Assembly (NCBI RefSeq): GCF_000577245.1
Contig: NZ_CBYO010000006.1
Span: 1 to 64,000, forward strand
DNA from: Paucisalibacillus algeriensis
GTDB lineage: Bacteria > Bacillota > Bacilli > Bacillales > Amphibacillaceae
Reading direction: 5' to 3'
DNA: 64,000 nt
Shown here one piece after another: positions 43,023-51,666 of the stretch (position 1 is the stretch's first letter; each line of letters begins with the position of its first letter). The notes under the pieces were generated by a model. It was not told where the DNA came from, did no database searches, and was given only the letters and a program-made list of their open reading frames with translations. Both the position numbers and the translations under genes were made by a program.

Positions 43023-43093
43023 CTTTACTTTGAAACACTTTTTGCCTAGACATACATATATTTACCATATAAACCTATAAAAGAGGTGGAAGA

Positions 43094-43768
43094 ATGTATT
43101 ATCAAGCTAACCCATATATTCGTAACCAATTTCCTACTAGGCAAAATAAACATAAAGTCACGGTCTTTGGGGAAGGTTCCGTTCTGGCACAGCCAGATCA
43201 AGCAACTGTAGTATTAGGTGTTATCACGGAGAACAGAAACCTGCAACAAGCCCAACAAACAAATGCCACTGAAACTACAAATGTGATTAACGCTATTCTT
43301 AGCAGTGGAATTCCTCGAGAAAAAATCCAAACAACTGAATTTCGAATTGATATTGATTATGACTTTCAAGATGGTAAACAGGTATTTCGTGGATACCGGG
43401 TAACTAATCTACTTACCGTAACCATTGACAATATTGATAAAGTCGGCGAAATAGTAGACATAGCAGTGAATAACGGGGCAAATACTGTACGAAATATTAA
43501 CATGACCGTTTCGAATCAAGACCGCTATTACCAACGAGCACTTGCAAATGCGATTAAAAACGCACAGGAAAAGTCATTGTTAGTTGCGGATACGTTAGGT
43601 GTTTCCATTAATGAAATTCCAGACCAATTAAAAGAACTTACAAGTACCTCACCCGAACCACCAAGACCATTTGTTTTAGGTGTTTCTACCGAAAATGCAG
43701 CTACTACACCAATTGAGGCTGGTCAATTCAAAATAACTGCACTTGTTGAAGCAATTTTTCATTATTAA
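43094..43768 (+). CDS. SIMPL domain (DUF541) protein
   Basis: A 224-residue protein of the SIMPL family: KVTVFGEGSVLAQPDQATVVLGVITE at the start, then GIPREKIQTTEFRIDIDYD, YRVTNLLTVTIDNIDKVGEIVD and ALANAIKNAQEKSLLVADTLG. Family members are found from bacteria to mammals and form oligomers of unclear role. No signal peptide is visible, so it is likely cytoplasmic, unlike many relatives. AGAGGTGG is four bases before the ATG. Confidence 0.87.
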   Translation: MYYQANPYIRNQFPTRQNKHKVTVFGEGSVLAQPDQATVVLGVITENRNLQQAQQTNATETTNVINAILSSGIPREKIQTTEFRIDIDYDFQDGKQVFRGYRVTNLLTVTIDNIDKVGEIVDIAVNNGANTVRNINMTVSNQDRYYQRALANAIKNAQEKSLLVADTLGVSINEIPDQLKELTSTSPEPPRPFVLGVSTENAATTPIEAGQFKITALVEAIFHY

Positions 43769-43770
43769 AA

Positions 43771-43792
43771 AGAGGAGGGACAATCCTCCTCT
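43771..43792 (-). terminator. Terminator after the 28-residue-repeat gene
   Basis: AGAGGAGG (43771-43778) and CCTCCTCT (43785-43792); a T run follows on the minus strand. It also ends near the convergent SIMPL gene. Confidence 0.8.
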
Positions 43793-43797
43793 CATCA

Positions 43798-44571
43798 TTA
43801 ATCATGATCTTCCATATGATGTTGTAAATAAAACTTGTCGTCGTTATTTTCAAATGGAAATATTTCTAACTCCTTAGCTTCTGCCGCATAATTCTCAAAG
43901 ATTTCATTTAAAATCTCTTTAGGCTTTTTGCCCTCTGTGTCCATTCCTAGTTTCTCTGCAGAGTCGTAAATCTTTGCTTCGTGAATATCCATAACAATTT
44001 CATGTTCTTTTTTTCCTTCTGTTTCCACACCATAGGATTCTGCCTCACGATCTAGAATTGCCTTTCTTACTTCATCCAAAAGGTCGTCAACTTCTTTTCC
44101 TTCTGTTTCTATCCCCAATTCCTTTGCTTTTGCTTTAAACTTAGCATCCAATACTTCTTCCGCTAAATCATCATAGTCTTTCCCTTCTACTTCAATACCT
44201 AGTTGTTTTGCTTCTTTCATTACTTTGGCCTGATGAATTTCCATGGCTAATTCTTTTATATCTTTTCCTTCGGTATCTATACCCAGTTCACTAGCTTTCT
44301 TCATTAGCTTTGCTTCTTTTACTTCTTTTGCTAGTGTTGTGAGGTCTTTTCCTTCTGTTTCAATACCCAGTTCTTTTGCTTTATACTTTATCCATGCTTC
44401 ATGCTTATGTACGTCTTTCTTCCCATGCTCTTTTGGTTTTTCCTCATCTTTGTCCTTACTAATGAAGTCAAACCAAGCATTATCTGTGTTTGTTTCTCCG
44501 AATACAGTCGAAATCTGCCATGCACTAGCGATTAGTACGGTCATTAATACGATAAAGAACTTAGTTTTCAT
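43798..44571 (-). CDS. Secreted protein of 28-residue tandem repeats
   Basis: Not assigned. The 257 residues start with a signal peptide (to about residue 25, ending near STVFGE) followed by about six tandem 28-residue repeats, each built on ELGIETEGKD, a short hydrophobic xxLAxEVxEA stretch and an AK-rich turn. The pattern predicts paired helices with a turn at GIxTEGK. The mature protein is very acidic/lysine rich, fitting an extracytoplasmic location. ATG at 44571 has AAAGGAAG seven bases upstream; a longer frame lacks an RBS. A solenoid or wall-associated binding protein is conceivable. Confidence 0.75.
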   Translation of the reverse strand: MKTKFFIVLMTVLIASAWQISTVFGETNTDNAWFDFISKDKDEEKPKEHGKKDVHKHEAWIKYKAKELGIETEGKDLTTLAKEVKEAKLMKKASELGIDTEGKDIKELAMEIHQAKVMKEAKQLGIEVEGKDYDDLAEEVLDAKFKAKAKELGIETEGKEVDDLLDEVRKAILDREAESYGVETEGKKEHEIVMDIHEAKIYDSAEKLGMDTEGKKPKEILNEIFENYAAEAKELEIFPFENNDDKFYLQHHMEDHD

Positions 44572-44831
44572 TCTTTTTCTTCCTTTCTTGTATGTTTTTT
44601 CCTTTAAATTCATTTGTTACTATTTCCCAAAATGGAAAATACATGAATAAGTTGTTGGATATTTTTGCAGTACAGCCCCTAGAATAAAAGATCATTTCTA
44701 ACAGATTCTTCATTTTTTACTAGTCTAACTTCCGTTTCTTTGATACTCTTAGAGATGGAAAGCGTTTCCGGATATAGTATCCCAGAAAGACTAGCACACT
44801 AGATTTCTACCAGGGGATGGGGGTAAAATAG

Positions 44832-45893
44832 ATGAAAAATTTAGTTATTCTAGGTGGTGGCTATGGAGGGATCAAGGTTGCTCTAGGTTTGGTCGATAAG
44901 GGCTTACCTGAGGACATTAACCTGACAATTGTTGATCGGAATCCATATCAATCACTAAAAACAGAATTTTATACCATTGCAGCTGGTACAGTTGCAGATC
45001 GGGAAGTACGTGTAGATTTTCCAAAGCATAATCAAATTAATTATGTCTTTTCAGAGGTTGACAAAGTAGATCTTGAAAATCAACAAATTATCTTCCGTGA
45101 TTTGAGCCAGATTGTTCCATATGACTACCTAGTTGTGGCATTAGGATGTGAAGACAATTACCATGGTATTGAAGGGGCAGAACTTTACACGGAAAGTGTA
45201 CAAACTTTCGCTAATGCACGCAAAACCGGTCTAGCAGTTGGCAATTTAAAAGCCGGAGGAAAGGTTACCATCGTTGGGGCAGGTTTAAGTGGAATTGAAG
45301 TAGCTTCAGAGATTCGTGAAAGCCGAGCAGACCTTAATGTTCGCTTATTAGACAGAGGTGGGTCAGTTCTTAAAGCATTTGATCCAAGAATTCAAGGTTA
45401 TGTAGCTGATTGGTTTAATAAAAATGATGTGGAAGTATTACATCATGCGAATGTAGAATATGTTGAAAAAGATGGCGTGTGTAATAATGGTGTATGTTAT
45501 GTGAATGATGTAACGATCTGGACAGCTGGTGTTCGTCCAAATCGGGTGGTCCGAGAATTACCTTTCAAAAAAGACAATCAAGAAAAAATCGTGGTCAACG
45601 AGTTCTTTCAGGTACCTCAACAGAAAAATGTTTATGTAATCGGGGATTGTGCATCTTCTGTTTATTCACCAAGTGCACAGTTAGCCGGTATTCAAGGGGA
45701 ACAAACTGCGGCTGTTCTAAACTCTATTTTGCGTAATCAAGAACCAAAAGTACCAAAGGAGATTCGCTTAAAAGGTACACTTGGGTCACTTGGAAAAAAT
45801 GATGGCTTTGGAAATATGATGAAACAGCCATTGGTAGGTATTGTTCCTAGATTAGTTAAGACTGGGGTTTTATGGTTGAATAAACGACATTAA
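44832..45893 (+). CDS. yutJ: NADH dehydrogenase-like flavoprotein YutJ
   Basis: A 353-residue FAD-dependent oxidoreductase close to B. subtilis YutJ. FAD motif VILGGGYGGIKVALGL, VDRNPYQSLKTEFYTIAAGT, NAD motif IVGAGLSGIEVASEIRE and the C-terminal YVIGDCASS...SAQLAGIQGEQ are conserved, as is the tail LGSLGKNDGFG. It resembles type-II NADH dehydrogenases but the physiological electron acceptor is unknown. A GGGGG run precedes the ATG. Upstream 218 bp hold no gene. Confidence 0.9.
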   Translation: MKNLVILGGGYGGIKVALGLVDKGLPEDINLTIVDRNPYQSLKTEFYTIAAGTVADREVRVDFPKHNQINYVFSEVDKVDLENQQIIFRDLSQIVPYDYLVVALGCEDNYHGIEGAELYTESVQTFANARKTGLAVGNLKAGGKVTIVGAGLSGIEVASEIRESRADLNVRLLDRGGSVLKAFDPRIQGYVADWFNKNDVEVLHHANVEYVEKDGVCNNGVCYVNDVTIWTAGVRPNRVVRELPFKKDNQEKIVVNEFFQVPQQKNVYVIGDCASSVYSPSAQLAGIQGEQTAAVLNSILRNQEPKVPKEIRLKGTLGSLGKNDGFGNMMKQPLVGIVPRLVKTGVLWLNKRH

Positions 45894-45898
45894 TGGTT

Positions 45899-45939
45899 AA
45901 GGCTTTTCCATGAGGGTATAAATCTTCAGGAAAAGCCTT
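45899..45939. terminator. Bidirectional terminator after yutJ
   Basis: AAGGCTTTTCC (45899-45909) and GGAAAAGCCTT (45929-45939) between convergent genes. Confidence 0.85.
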
Positions 45940-45944
45940 TATCT

Positions 45945-46703
45945 TTATTCATCCTTCTTATTCACTTGTTTTTTCTGGTTATTCATCATTAATGTCAAAG
46001 GTTTATCTGTTCCTGTTAGAAATTTATACAGAACAGAAGATGTTAACTTGTAGCTCTCTTCTATTTTGTCTGCAATATATCCAGTCCGTTCAAATATAAT
46101 GGAACGCAAATTGCTAAGTTGCAGATTGGACTTCTCCATTAATGCCTCTTGATTCTCTAATTGGTCCATCACTCTATCTTGCTTTTCATGTTGTGAAGAA
46201 ACTTGATCTGCCATGATCTGCTGCTTATCCGCCATTTCGCCAATCTTGTTAGAGAATTGCTCGTTTGTCGTATCGAGCTTCATTAATTGCTGCATTATAT
46301 CTTCGTTGGATTGATGAATCCGATAAATTTCCTTCAATATATCCTGGTTAACTGTACTATTTTCGTGGGCAATACGATGAAGTTCCTGACTATTACGTTC
46401 TAGCATCGTAATCCACTCCCTCGTCTGTTTTTCAAACTCCTCATGATGTTTGTTTTTTTCCTTGATTAGGTTAATATCTTGAACAACATTTCGCCATCTA
46501 TTTCCCTCGTTATATCGCTGCTTTTGGAATGATATCCGGAGACTTTTCATCGACTTTTGAAACACATCATTTACTCGGTATTGTTCAGCTAATAGTTCCT
46601 TTAAGTAATCACTTTTAAAATACGATTGGTTTGGTCCTTCAATAGAGTCGTTATTCTTAAAAAGATTTGGATGTGAATTGGTATTTATAAATAAGCTCAC
46701 CAT
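45945..46703 (-). CDS. Hypothetical coiled-coil protein
   Basis: Not recognised. A 252-residue soluble protein that is mostly charged helix from residue 45 to 190, with Gln/Glu/Lys heptads (NSQELHRIAHENSTVN, NEDIMQQLMKLD, ADKQQIMADQVSSQ). The last 60 residues (FERTGYIADKIEESYKLTSSVLYKFLTGTDKPLTL) look globular. ATG at 46703 has AAAGGAG five bases upstream. It might be a structural, cell-division or spore-associated protein; no motif decides. The 310 bp to the next gene contain its promoter region and nothing else visible. Confidence 0.7.
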   Translation of the reverse strand: MVSLFINTNSHPNLFKNNDSIEGPNQSYFKSDYLKELLAEQYRVNDVFQKSMKSLRISFQKQRYNEGNRWRNVVQDINLIKEKNKHHEEFEKQTREWITMLERNSQELHRIAHENSTVNQDILKEIYRIHQSNEDIMQQLMKLDTTNEQFSNKIGEMADKQQIMADQVSSQHEKQDRVMDQLENQEALMEKSNLQLSNLRSIIFERTGYIADKIEESYKLTSSVLYKFLTGTDKPLTLMMNNQKKQVNKKDE

Positions 46704-47013
46704 TCCCTCTCCTTTTTCCACCTAAATTCAATACTTTATACTATGCTAAAGGAGAATTGGATGGGACAAAAAACCTAAAATCAAAATACAAAATTTCAAC
46801 ACATATCACTAGAAAAATAAAACTAGTTTAACCGCTCAATAATTTCAGAAAAATTATAATTGATGCTATAATTTAGTTGTATGAAAATATTAATCTTTCT
46901 ATAATCCCCATCCGTACAGGATATCCACAGGTAGTCATCTTAATATCATTGCGCGCATTGCTATCTGAATACTCTTTCTATTTCCTTTTATTTATGAAGA
47001 AGGGTGGTCATAT

Positions 47014-47706
47014 ATGGACAATATCAAAGAAACCATAAAAGAAGTTATTTTATCTATTTTACCGATTACCATCATCATTACTATTTTACAATTTACATTA
47101 ATTTGGCTCCCAATGGAGGTATTTATCCGATTTTTAATTGGTGCTCTGATGGTTGCTGTTGGACTTATCTTATTCTTATTAGGTGTTAGTGTTGGCTTGC
47201 AGCCTGTTGGAGAGTTAATTGGATCTGCGCTCTCCAAAACAAAAAAAGTATGGATGATTGTATTATTCGGATTTATATTAGGGGTTGTTGTAACAATTGC
47301 AGAACCTGATGTACGAGTGCTTGGTACTCAAGTTGATAGTGTATCTGGTGGTGCAATACCGCAATCTATATTAATATTATCCGTTGCTCTTGGGGTTGGG
47401 ATTTTTGTTGGATTAGCAATGCTTCGTATTATATTAAATGTTAATATCGTATATTTATTAATTGTTGGTTATGCAATCGCGTTCATGCTTGCTGCATTTA
47501 CACCGCCTACCTTTGTTCCAATTTCTTTTGATTCTGGTGGTGTAACTACTGGACCATTAACTGTACCGTTTATTTTAGCTCTAGGTGTCGGGGTAGCTAC
47601 GGTTATTCGTGGTAAAACGTCTTCTAGCGACGGTTTTGGATTAGTTGCACTTGCATCCATTGGCCCTATTATTTCCGTTCTATTGTTAGGGGTGATTTAT
47701 GGATGA
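47014..47706 (+). CDS. DUF1538 membrane protein, first subunit
   Basis: A 230-residue polytopic protein with about six or seven hydrophobic segments. GVSVGLQPVGELIGSAL and FDSGGVTTGPLTVPFILALGVG are the DUF1538 signatures. In many bacteria two DUF1538 halves are fused in one protein of about 500 residues; here they are two genes overlapping by four bases (ATGA), so a heterodimer is expected. A double PII-like protein gene overlaps the second subunit, which points to a transporter gated by a PII signal. The substrate is unknown. AGAAGGGTGG precedes the ATG. Confidence 0.85.
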   Translation: MDNIKETIKEVILSILPITIIITILQFTLIWLPMEVFIRFLIGALMVAVGLILFLLGVSVGLQPVGELIGSALSKTKKVWMIVLFGFILGVVVTIAEPDVRVLGTQVDSVSGGAIPQSILILSVALGVGIFVGLAMLRIILNVNIVYLLIVGYAIAFMLAAFTPPTFVPISFDSGGVTTGPLTVPFILALGVGVATVIRGKTSSSDGFGLVALASIGPIISVLLLGVIYG

Positions 47707-48473
47707 AGCTGCACATTTTTGAAGGTTTTACAGACGTACTGTTGGAAGTATTTAGTGCATTAGCACCTTTAGCGATTCTTTTTATGTTCTTTCAGTTATT
47801 CTTTTTAAAGCTACCAATTAAACGAATAATTGATATTGGGATAGGATTTTTACTAACATTTTTAGGTCTTTCGATTTTTTTACAAGGGGTCCATATAGGA
47901 TTTCTTCCTGTAGGGGAATTAATGGGACAAAAACTGGGCTCATTACCTAATAAGTGGATTTTGTTACCAATAGGATTTATTATCGGATTCTTTGTTGTTT
48001 ATGCTGAACCAGCAGTTAGTGTACTAATTAATCAAGTAGAAAAAGTATCAGGAGGGTATATTCCTGGGAAGATTCTTTTATATACGTTATCCATTGGTGT
48101 AGGGCTAGCGATTATTGCTGCCTTTGTCCGAATATTTTTGGGTATTTCCCTATGGTATTTTATCGTACCAGGTTATATAATAGCACTAATCATGGTTAAA
48201 TTTTCATCCAAAACATTTACATCAATAGCATTTGATTCCGGTGGAGTAGCAACTGGTCCGATGACAGCAACCTTTCTTCTAGCATTATTTGTAGGAGTTG
48301 CCTCTGTAACAGAAGGAAGAGATCCTCTTCTTGATGGATTTGGTATGGTTGCACTTGTTGCACTTGCACCAATATTAAGTGTTCTCACCCTCGGAACCTT
48401 ATTCGGTAGGAAGGAGAAAAAACAAAATGCCGCGAACCAAGCTCGGGTCAAAGCTGATCATCACGATCGTTAA
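47703..48473 (+). CDS. DUF1538 membrane protein, second subunit
   Basis: A 256-residue polytopic partner of the preceding protein with the matching signatures GVHIGFLPVGELMGQKLG and FDSGGVATGPMTATFLLALFVGVA, and the conserved YAEPAVSVLINQVEKVSGG that parallels EPDVRVLGTQVDSVSGG in the first subunit. The 3' end is overlapped by 47 bp by the PII-like gene. The C-terminal tail is basic and could contact a cytoplasmic regulator. Confidence 0.85.
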   Translation: MKLHIFEGFTDVLLEVFSALAPLAILFMFFQLFFLKLPIKRIIDIGIGFLLTFLGLSIFLQGVHIGFLPVGELMGQKLGSLPNKWILLPIGFIIGFFVVYAEPAVSVLINQVEKVSGGYIPGKILLYTLSIGVGLAIIAAFVRIFLGISLWYFIVPGYIIALIMVKFSSKTFTSIAFDSGGVATGPMTATFLLALFVGVASVTEGRDPLLDGFGMVALVALAPILSVLTLGTLFGRKEKKQNAANQARVKADHHDR

Positions 48474-49155
48474 AAAGGAAAAGGCAAAAAGCATAGTTCA
48501 AGCTACGAAGAAAGCTGGTGCAAAAGGCGGAACAACTCTCCTAGGAAATGGTTTTCGGGCTGATGAAAAAATGCGTTTTATGGGCATCCCAGTAGAAAGA
48601 GAACGAGAAGTTATCTTTACATTAGTAAATGATGATATTTACTCTAACGTACTTGATGCGATAATAACCACAGCAAAATTAAATAAACAAAAGCAAGGGA
48701 TTGCTTTTGTCTTGAATACTAAAAATGTAACAGGAATATGCCATATGATTGGAATTGATATAGAAGATGATAGTGATGAGGAGGCTTCAATCACCATGAA
48801 TGAGGGGAAAATTCTTTACGATTTAGTTATCACCATCGTGAATAAGGGTGACTCAGAAAAAGTGGTTGACGCTTCAAAGAAGGCTGGCGCTGAAGGTGGA
48901 ACCATTATCAATGGTCGGGGCACTGGTATTCACGAACAAGCAAAACTATTTAACATTCTAATTGAGCCAGAAAAAGAAGTTGTACTGACACTTATTACCA
49001 GAGATAAAACAGAGGCTGTTCTTGATGCCATTAATAAGGACGCCGAGTTAAATACTCCGGGTAAGGGGATTGCATTTGTGTTAGAAGTTGAAAAAACAGT
49101 TGGCATCAATCATCTACTTAACAATGTGGTTAGTGAAAAGATGAATGAGAAATAA
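48427..49155 (+). CDS. Tandem PII-like regulatory protein
   Basis: A 242-residue cytoplasmic protein made of two GlnB/PII-like domains (about 8-115 and 128-238). Each repeats the order strand-turn VITIVNKGDSEKVVDASKK, AGAEGGTIINGRGTG in the T-loop position, a PEKEVVLTLIT strand and a final GKGIAFVLEVEKTVGI. Tandem PII-like domains next to DUF1538 genes imply that the protein senses a nucleotide or metabolite and regulates the membrane pair. The ATG at 48427 follows AAGGAG by ten bases within the upstream gene. Ligand unknown; a uridylylated tyrosine in the T-loop is not apparent. Confidence 0.83.
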   Translation: MPRTKLGSKLIITIVKKEKAKSIVQATKKAGAKGGTTLLGNGFRADEKMRFMGIPVEREREVIFTLVNDDIYSNVLDAIITTAKLNKQKQGIAFVLNTKNVTGICHMIGIDIEDDSDEEASITMNEGKILYDLVITIVNKGDSEKVVDASKKAGAEGGTIINGRGTGIHEQAKLFNILIEPEKEVVLTLITRDKTEAVLDAINKDAELNTPGKGIAFVLEVEKTVGINHLLNNVVSEKMNEK

Positions 49156-49166
49156 CGAGATACAAG

Positions 49167-49195
49167 AAAGGCATTCGCACATAGCGAATGCCTTT
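49167..49195. terminator. Bidirectional terminator
   Basis: Perfect 12-bp arms AAAGGCATTCGC (49167-49178) and GCGAATGCCTTT (49184-49195) with T runs on both sides, between the PII-like gene and a small convergent gene. Confidence 0.9.
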
Positions 49196-49199
49196 TTAG

Positions 49200-49346
49200 T
49201 TAGTCTTTGCTATTTAAGTATTCGTCTAGCTTGTCGCTACCATGAGCGGAACTATTCTTATATTGGCTTTTTCTGCCGTTTCGGTGTTCACCATGATTTT
49301 TATTTTCTTTAAACATATTGTTGAATTCTTTTTCTTTGTTAACCAA
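49200..49346 (-). CDS. Small basic hydrophilic protein, 48 aa
   Basis: An open frame below common length cut-offs. It starts at TTG 49346 (reading MVNKEKEFNNMFKENKN) with AAGGAGG nine bases upstream, is rich in Lys, Asn, His and Gly, and ends in DKLDEYLNSKD just before the shared terminator. RBS, terminator and composition together support a real gene, perhaps of the small spore-associated kind, although no family was recognised. Confidence 0.55.
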   Translation of the reverse strand: MVNKEKEFNNMFKENKNHGEHRNGRKSQYKNSSAHGSDKLDEYLNSKD

Positions 49347-49461
49347 TGACTATCGCCTCCTTGGGGGTAGTTTTTGAGTGAATTAAAAAGTTATACAATT
49401 TAAATGCAGAAGTCAGCATCTAATTAGGGATTATCATGATCATGTTGACCCTGAATTCTTT

Positions 49462-49668
49462 CAAATAGTTCTTGAGAACAGGTCTCATAATCATTTCTGC
49501 GCCTAACTCACTCAAATAGTTCTTGAGAACAGGCTTCATGATCATTTCTGCGCTTATCTCACTCAAATAGTTCTTGAGAACAGGCTTCATGATCATTTCT
49601 GCGCTTATTTCACCCAAATAGTTCTTGAGGATGGTCTTCATGAACAATTCAACTCAAATTTCCATAAA
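49462..49668. repeat. Tandem array of 51-bp units
   Basis: CAAATAGTTCTTGAG recurs at 49462, 49513, 49564 and 49615, period 51 bp, with AACAGG, TCATGATCATTTCTGCGC and TCACT elements in each unit; a decayed fifth unit follows near 49654. The first unit contains TGAGAACAGGTCTCA, also present in reverse complement in the 52-bp array at the other end of the window (90-104). Because 51 is a multiple of three, a 75-codon minus-strand frame stays open, but it has no RBS. The gap 49347-49777 has no other gene. Confidence 0.85.
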
Positions 49669-49777
49669 AAAGTTCATGAGAATGGCTCCTAATGAACTTT
49701 TTCAACGACGATTCCCATTCTAAATATCCTTCACAACCATCCTATAGTAAAAGACGAGCAGAACACCTACTCATCTT

Positions 49778-51469
49778 TTAACTAGTTACAGTTGCTATCT
49801 TTTTATTCACTTTTGCCTCAAGTGCTTCCGCTACACTTTTACCAGCAATTCTTCCACTAAATAAACAGCCCCCAAGAAACGTACCTTCTAGCGATCGATA
49901 TCCATGAACGCCACCCCCACCAAATCCAGAAACCTCTCCAGCAGCATATAAACCCGGTATTGGTTCTCCATTGTCATCTAATACTCTGGCAGACAAGTCT
50001 GTTTGTAGTCCACCTAGTGTTTTTCTGCTAAGTATGTTCAATCGAACAGCAATCAATGGTCCGTTTTTAGGATCCAGAATTTTATGTGGTGAAGCAATGC
50101 GAATCAACTTGTCACCTCGATAATTTCGTGCACCTCTAAGAGCTGTAACCTGAAGGTCTTTTGTGAATGTATTATCCATTTCACGGTCTCTTGCAATAAT
50201 TTGTCTTTCAATTTCTTTCACATCTAATAAGTGATTCCCTGTTAGTTTATTCATTTCATCAACTAACTCATTTAAGTTATCTGCAACAATAAAATCCTCT
50301 CCTTGATCCATAAACGCTTTCACTGGTGCGGGTGGTCCTGGTAATACTCTTGTTAACAGCTTACGAATACTTTTTTCCGTTAAGTCAGGATTTTGTTCCG
50401 AACCAGATAAGGCAAATTCCTTTTCAATTATCTTCTCTGTCAAAATAAACCATGAGTAATCACAGCCTGTTTTCATAATAGCTTCTAATGTGCCTAATGT
50501 ATCAAATCCCGGAAAATTAGGTGCAGGGAATCTTCTCCCTCGTGCATCTAACCAAATGGATGAAGGTCCAGGTAGAATTCTAATTCCATGTAATGGCCAA
50601 ATTGGATCCCAATTTCTTATTCCTTCCGTGTAATGCCACATCCGGTCACGGTTCACAATTCTACCACCTATATTAGCTGTAATATCAAGCATACGTCCAT
50701 CGACATGGGTAGGAACTCCAGATATCATCGTTTCCGGTGGATTCCCTAACCTATTGGGCCAATTTTTCTTAATTAAATCAAAATTAGCTCCAATTCCCCC
50801 ACTAGCAACGATAATTGCCTCTCCGTAATATTCAAATTCTCCTACAACATTTCGAGAACTTTCCTCCCCTCTTTTGGAACTACTTGACTCAAGTATAGCT
50901 CCCTGTATCCCGATCACACATCCATTTTCTTGAAGTAATTGATCCACTCGATGTCTAGGCCGATAATCCACAACCCCTGCATCCATATACTCTCTAATTC
51001 TAGATTCAAATGATTTCACAATTCCCGGTCCTGTCCCCCAGACAATATGAAAACGTGGAACAGAATTTCCATGTCCCTCAGCTAAATATCCACCACGTTC
51101 TGCCCATCCGACAACTGGAAAGAATCGTATTCCTAAACTTCTAAGCCACTCTCGCTTCTCCCCAGCAGCAAAATTCACATAGGCCTCTGCCCATTTTCTC
51201 CCCCAATAATCTTCATCATCGTCACGATCAAATCCTGCCGTTCCTAGCCAATCCTGCCATGCTAACTCTTTTGAATCCTTAATCCCCATACGACGTTGTT
51301 CGGGCGAATCGACAAGAAATAAACCACCAAATGACCACCAAGCTTGTCCACCAAATGATGCATCTGGTTCTTGATCTACTAACAACACCTTTTTACCTGT
51401 ATCAGCAAGTTCCTTCGTTGCTACTAATCCAGCTAGCCCAGCTCCTACAACAATTACATCATATTTCAT
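49778..51469 (-). CDS. FAD-binding dehydrogenase (fumarate reductase/KstD-type flavoprotein)
   Basis: A 563-residue flavoprotein of the FAD_binding_2 family. VIVVGAGLAGLVATKELADTG binds FAD, SFGGQAWWSFGGLFLVDS and the C-terminal GLYAAGEVSGFGGGGVHGYRSLEGTFLGGCLFSG are signatures of the group annotated as FAD-binding dehydrogenase, related to ketosteroid dehydrogenases and fumarate reductase subunits. Substrate not known. A GGGGG seven bases before the ATG is the RBS. No membrane or haem partner gene is adjacent, so it is likely soluble. Confidence 0.85.
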   Translation of the reverse strand: MKYDVIVVGAGLAGLVATKELADTGKKVLLVDQEPDASFGGQAWWSFGGLFLVDSPEQRRMGIKDSKELAWQDWLGTAGFDRDDDEDYWGRKWAEAYVNFAAGEKREWLRSLGIRFFPVVGWAERGGYLAEGHGNSVPRFHIVWGTGPGIVKSFESRIREYMDAGVVDYRPRHRVDQLLQENGCVIGIQGAILESSSSKRGEESSRNVVGEFEYYGEAIIVASGGIGANFDLIKKNWPNRLGNPPETMISGVPTHVDGRMLDITANIGGRIVNRDRMWHYTEGIRNWDPIWPLHGIRILPGPSSIWLDARGRRFPAPNFPGFDTLGTLEAIMKTGCDYSWFILTEKIIEKEFALSGSEQNPDLTEKSIRKLLTRVLPGPPAPVKAFMDQGEDFIVADNLNELVDEMNKLTGNHLLDVKEIERQIIARDREMDNTFTKDLQVTALRGARNYRGDKLIRIASPHKILDPKNGPLIAVRLNILSRKTLGGLQTDLSARVLDDNGEPIPGLYAAGEVSGFGGGGVHGYRSLEGTFLGGCLFSGRIAGKSVAEALEAKVNKKIATVTS

Positions 51470-51604
51470 TTGTTTACCCCCTTATGTTTAAAAACGTATC
51501 ATCCCTAGTATAATATTAACGAATTGTATTTTAAATCAGAAAATTCAGGTACCAAGTTACTTTCACCGATTATTATGGTAGACTAAACAAAAATAACTCA
51601 AGTA

Positions 51605-51631
51605 TGAAACATCCTATTCTAACATCACGTC
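51605..51631 (+). promoter_or_regulatory. ECF sigma-type promoter of the sigma/anti-sigma pair
   Basis: TGAAAC (51605-51610) and CGTC (51628-51631) with a 17-bp spacer match the ECF promoter pattern of the SigM/SigW kind, 36 bp before the sigma-factor start; autoregulation is implied. Confidence 0.6.
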
Positions 51632-51666
51632 TTATATATGAGTTAGGAAGTTAGGGGGAAATAAGA

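Noticed and set aside
44758-44775. cre site before yutJ (GGAAAGCGTTTCC palindrome)
   Set aside because: Three mismatches to the consensus at defined positions; not reported as a site.
49420-49647. Protein of four 17-residue repeats on the minus strand
   Set aside because: The frame stays open only because the 51-bp DNA unit is a multiple of three; no RBS, and it starts at a TTG without support.
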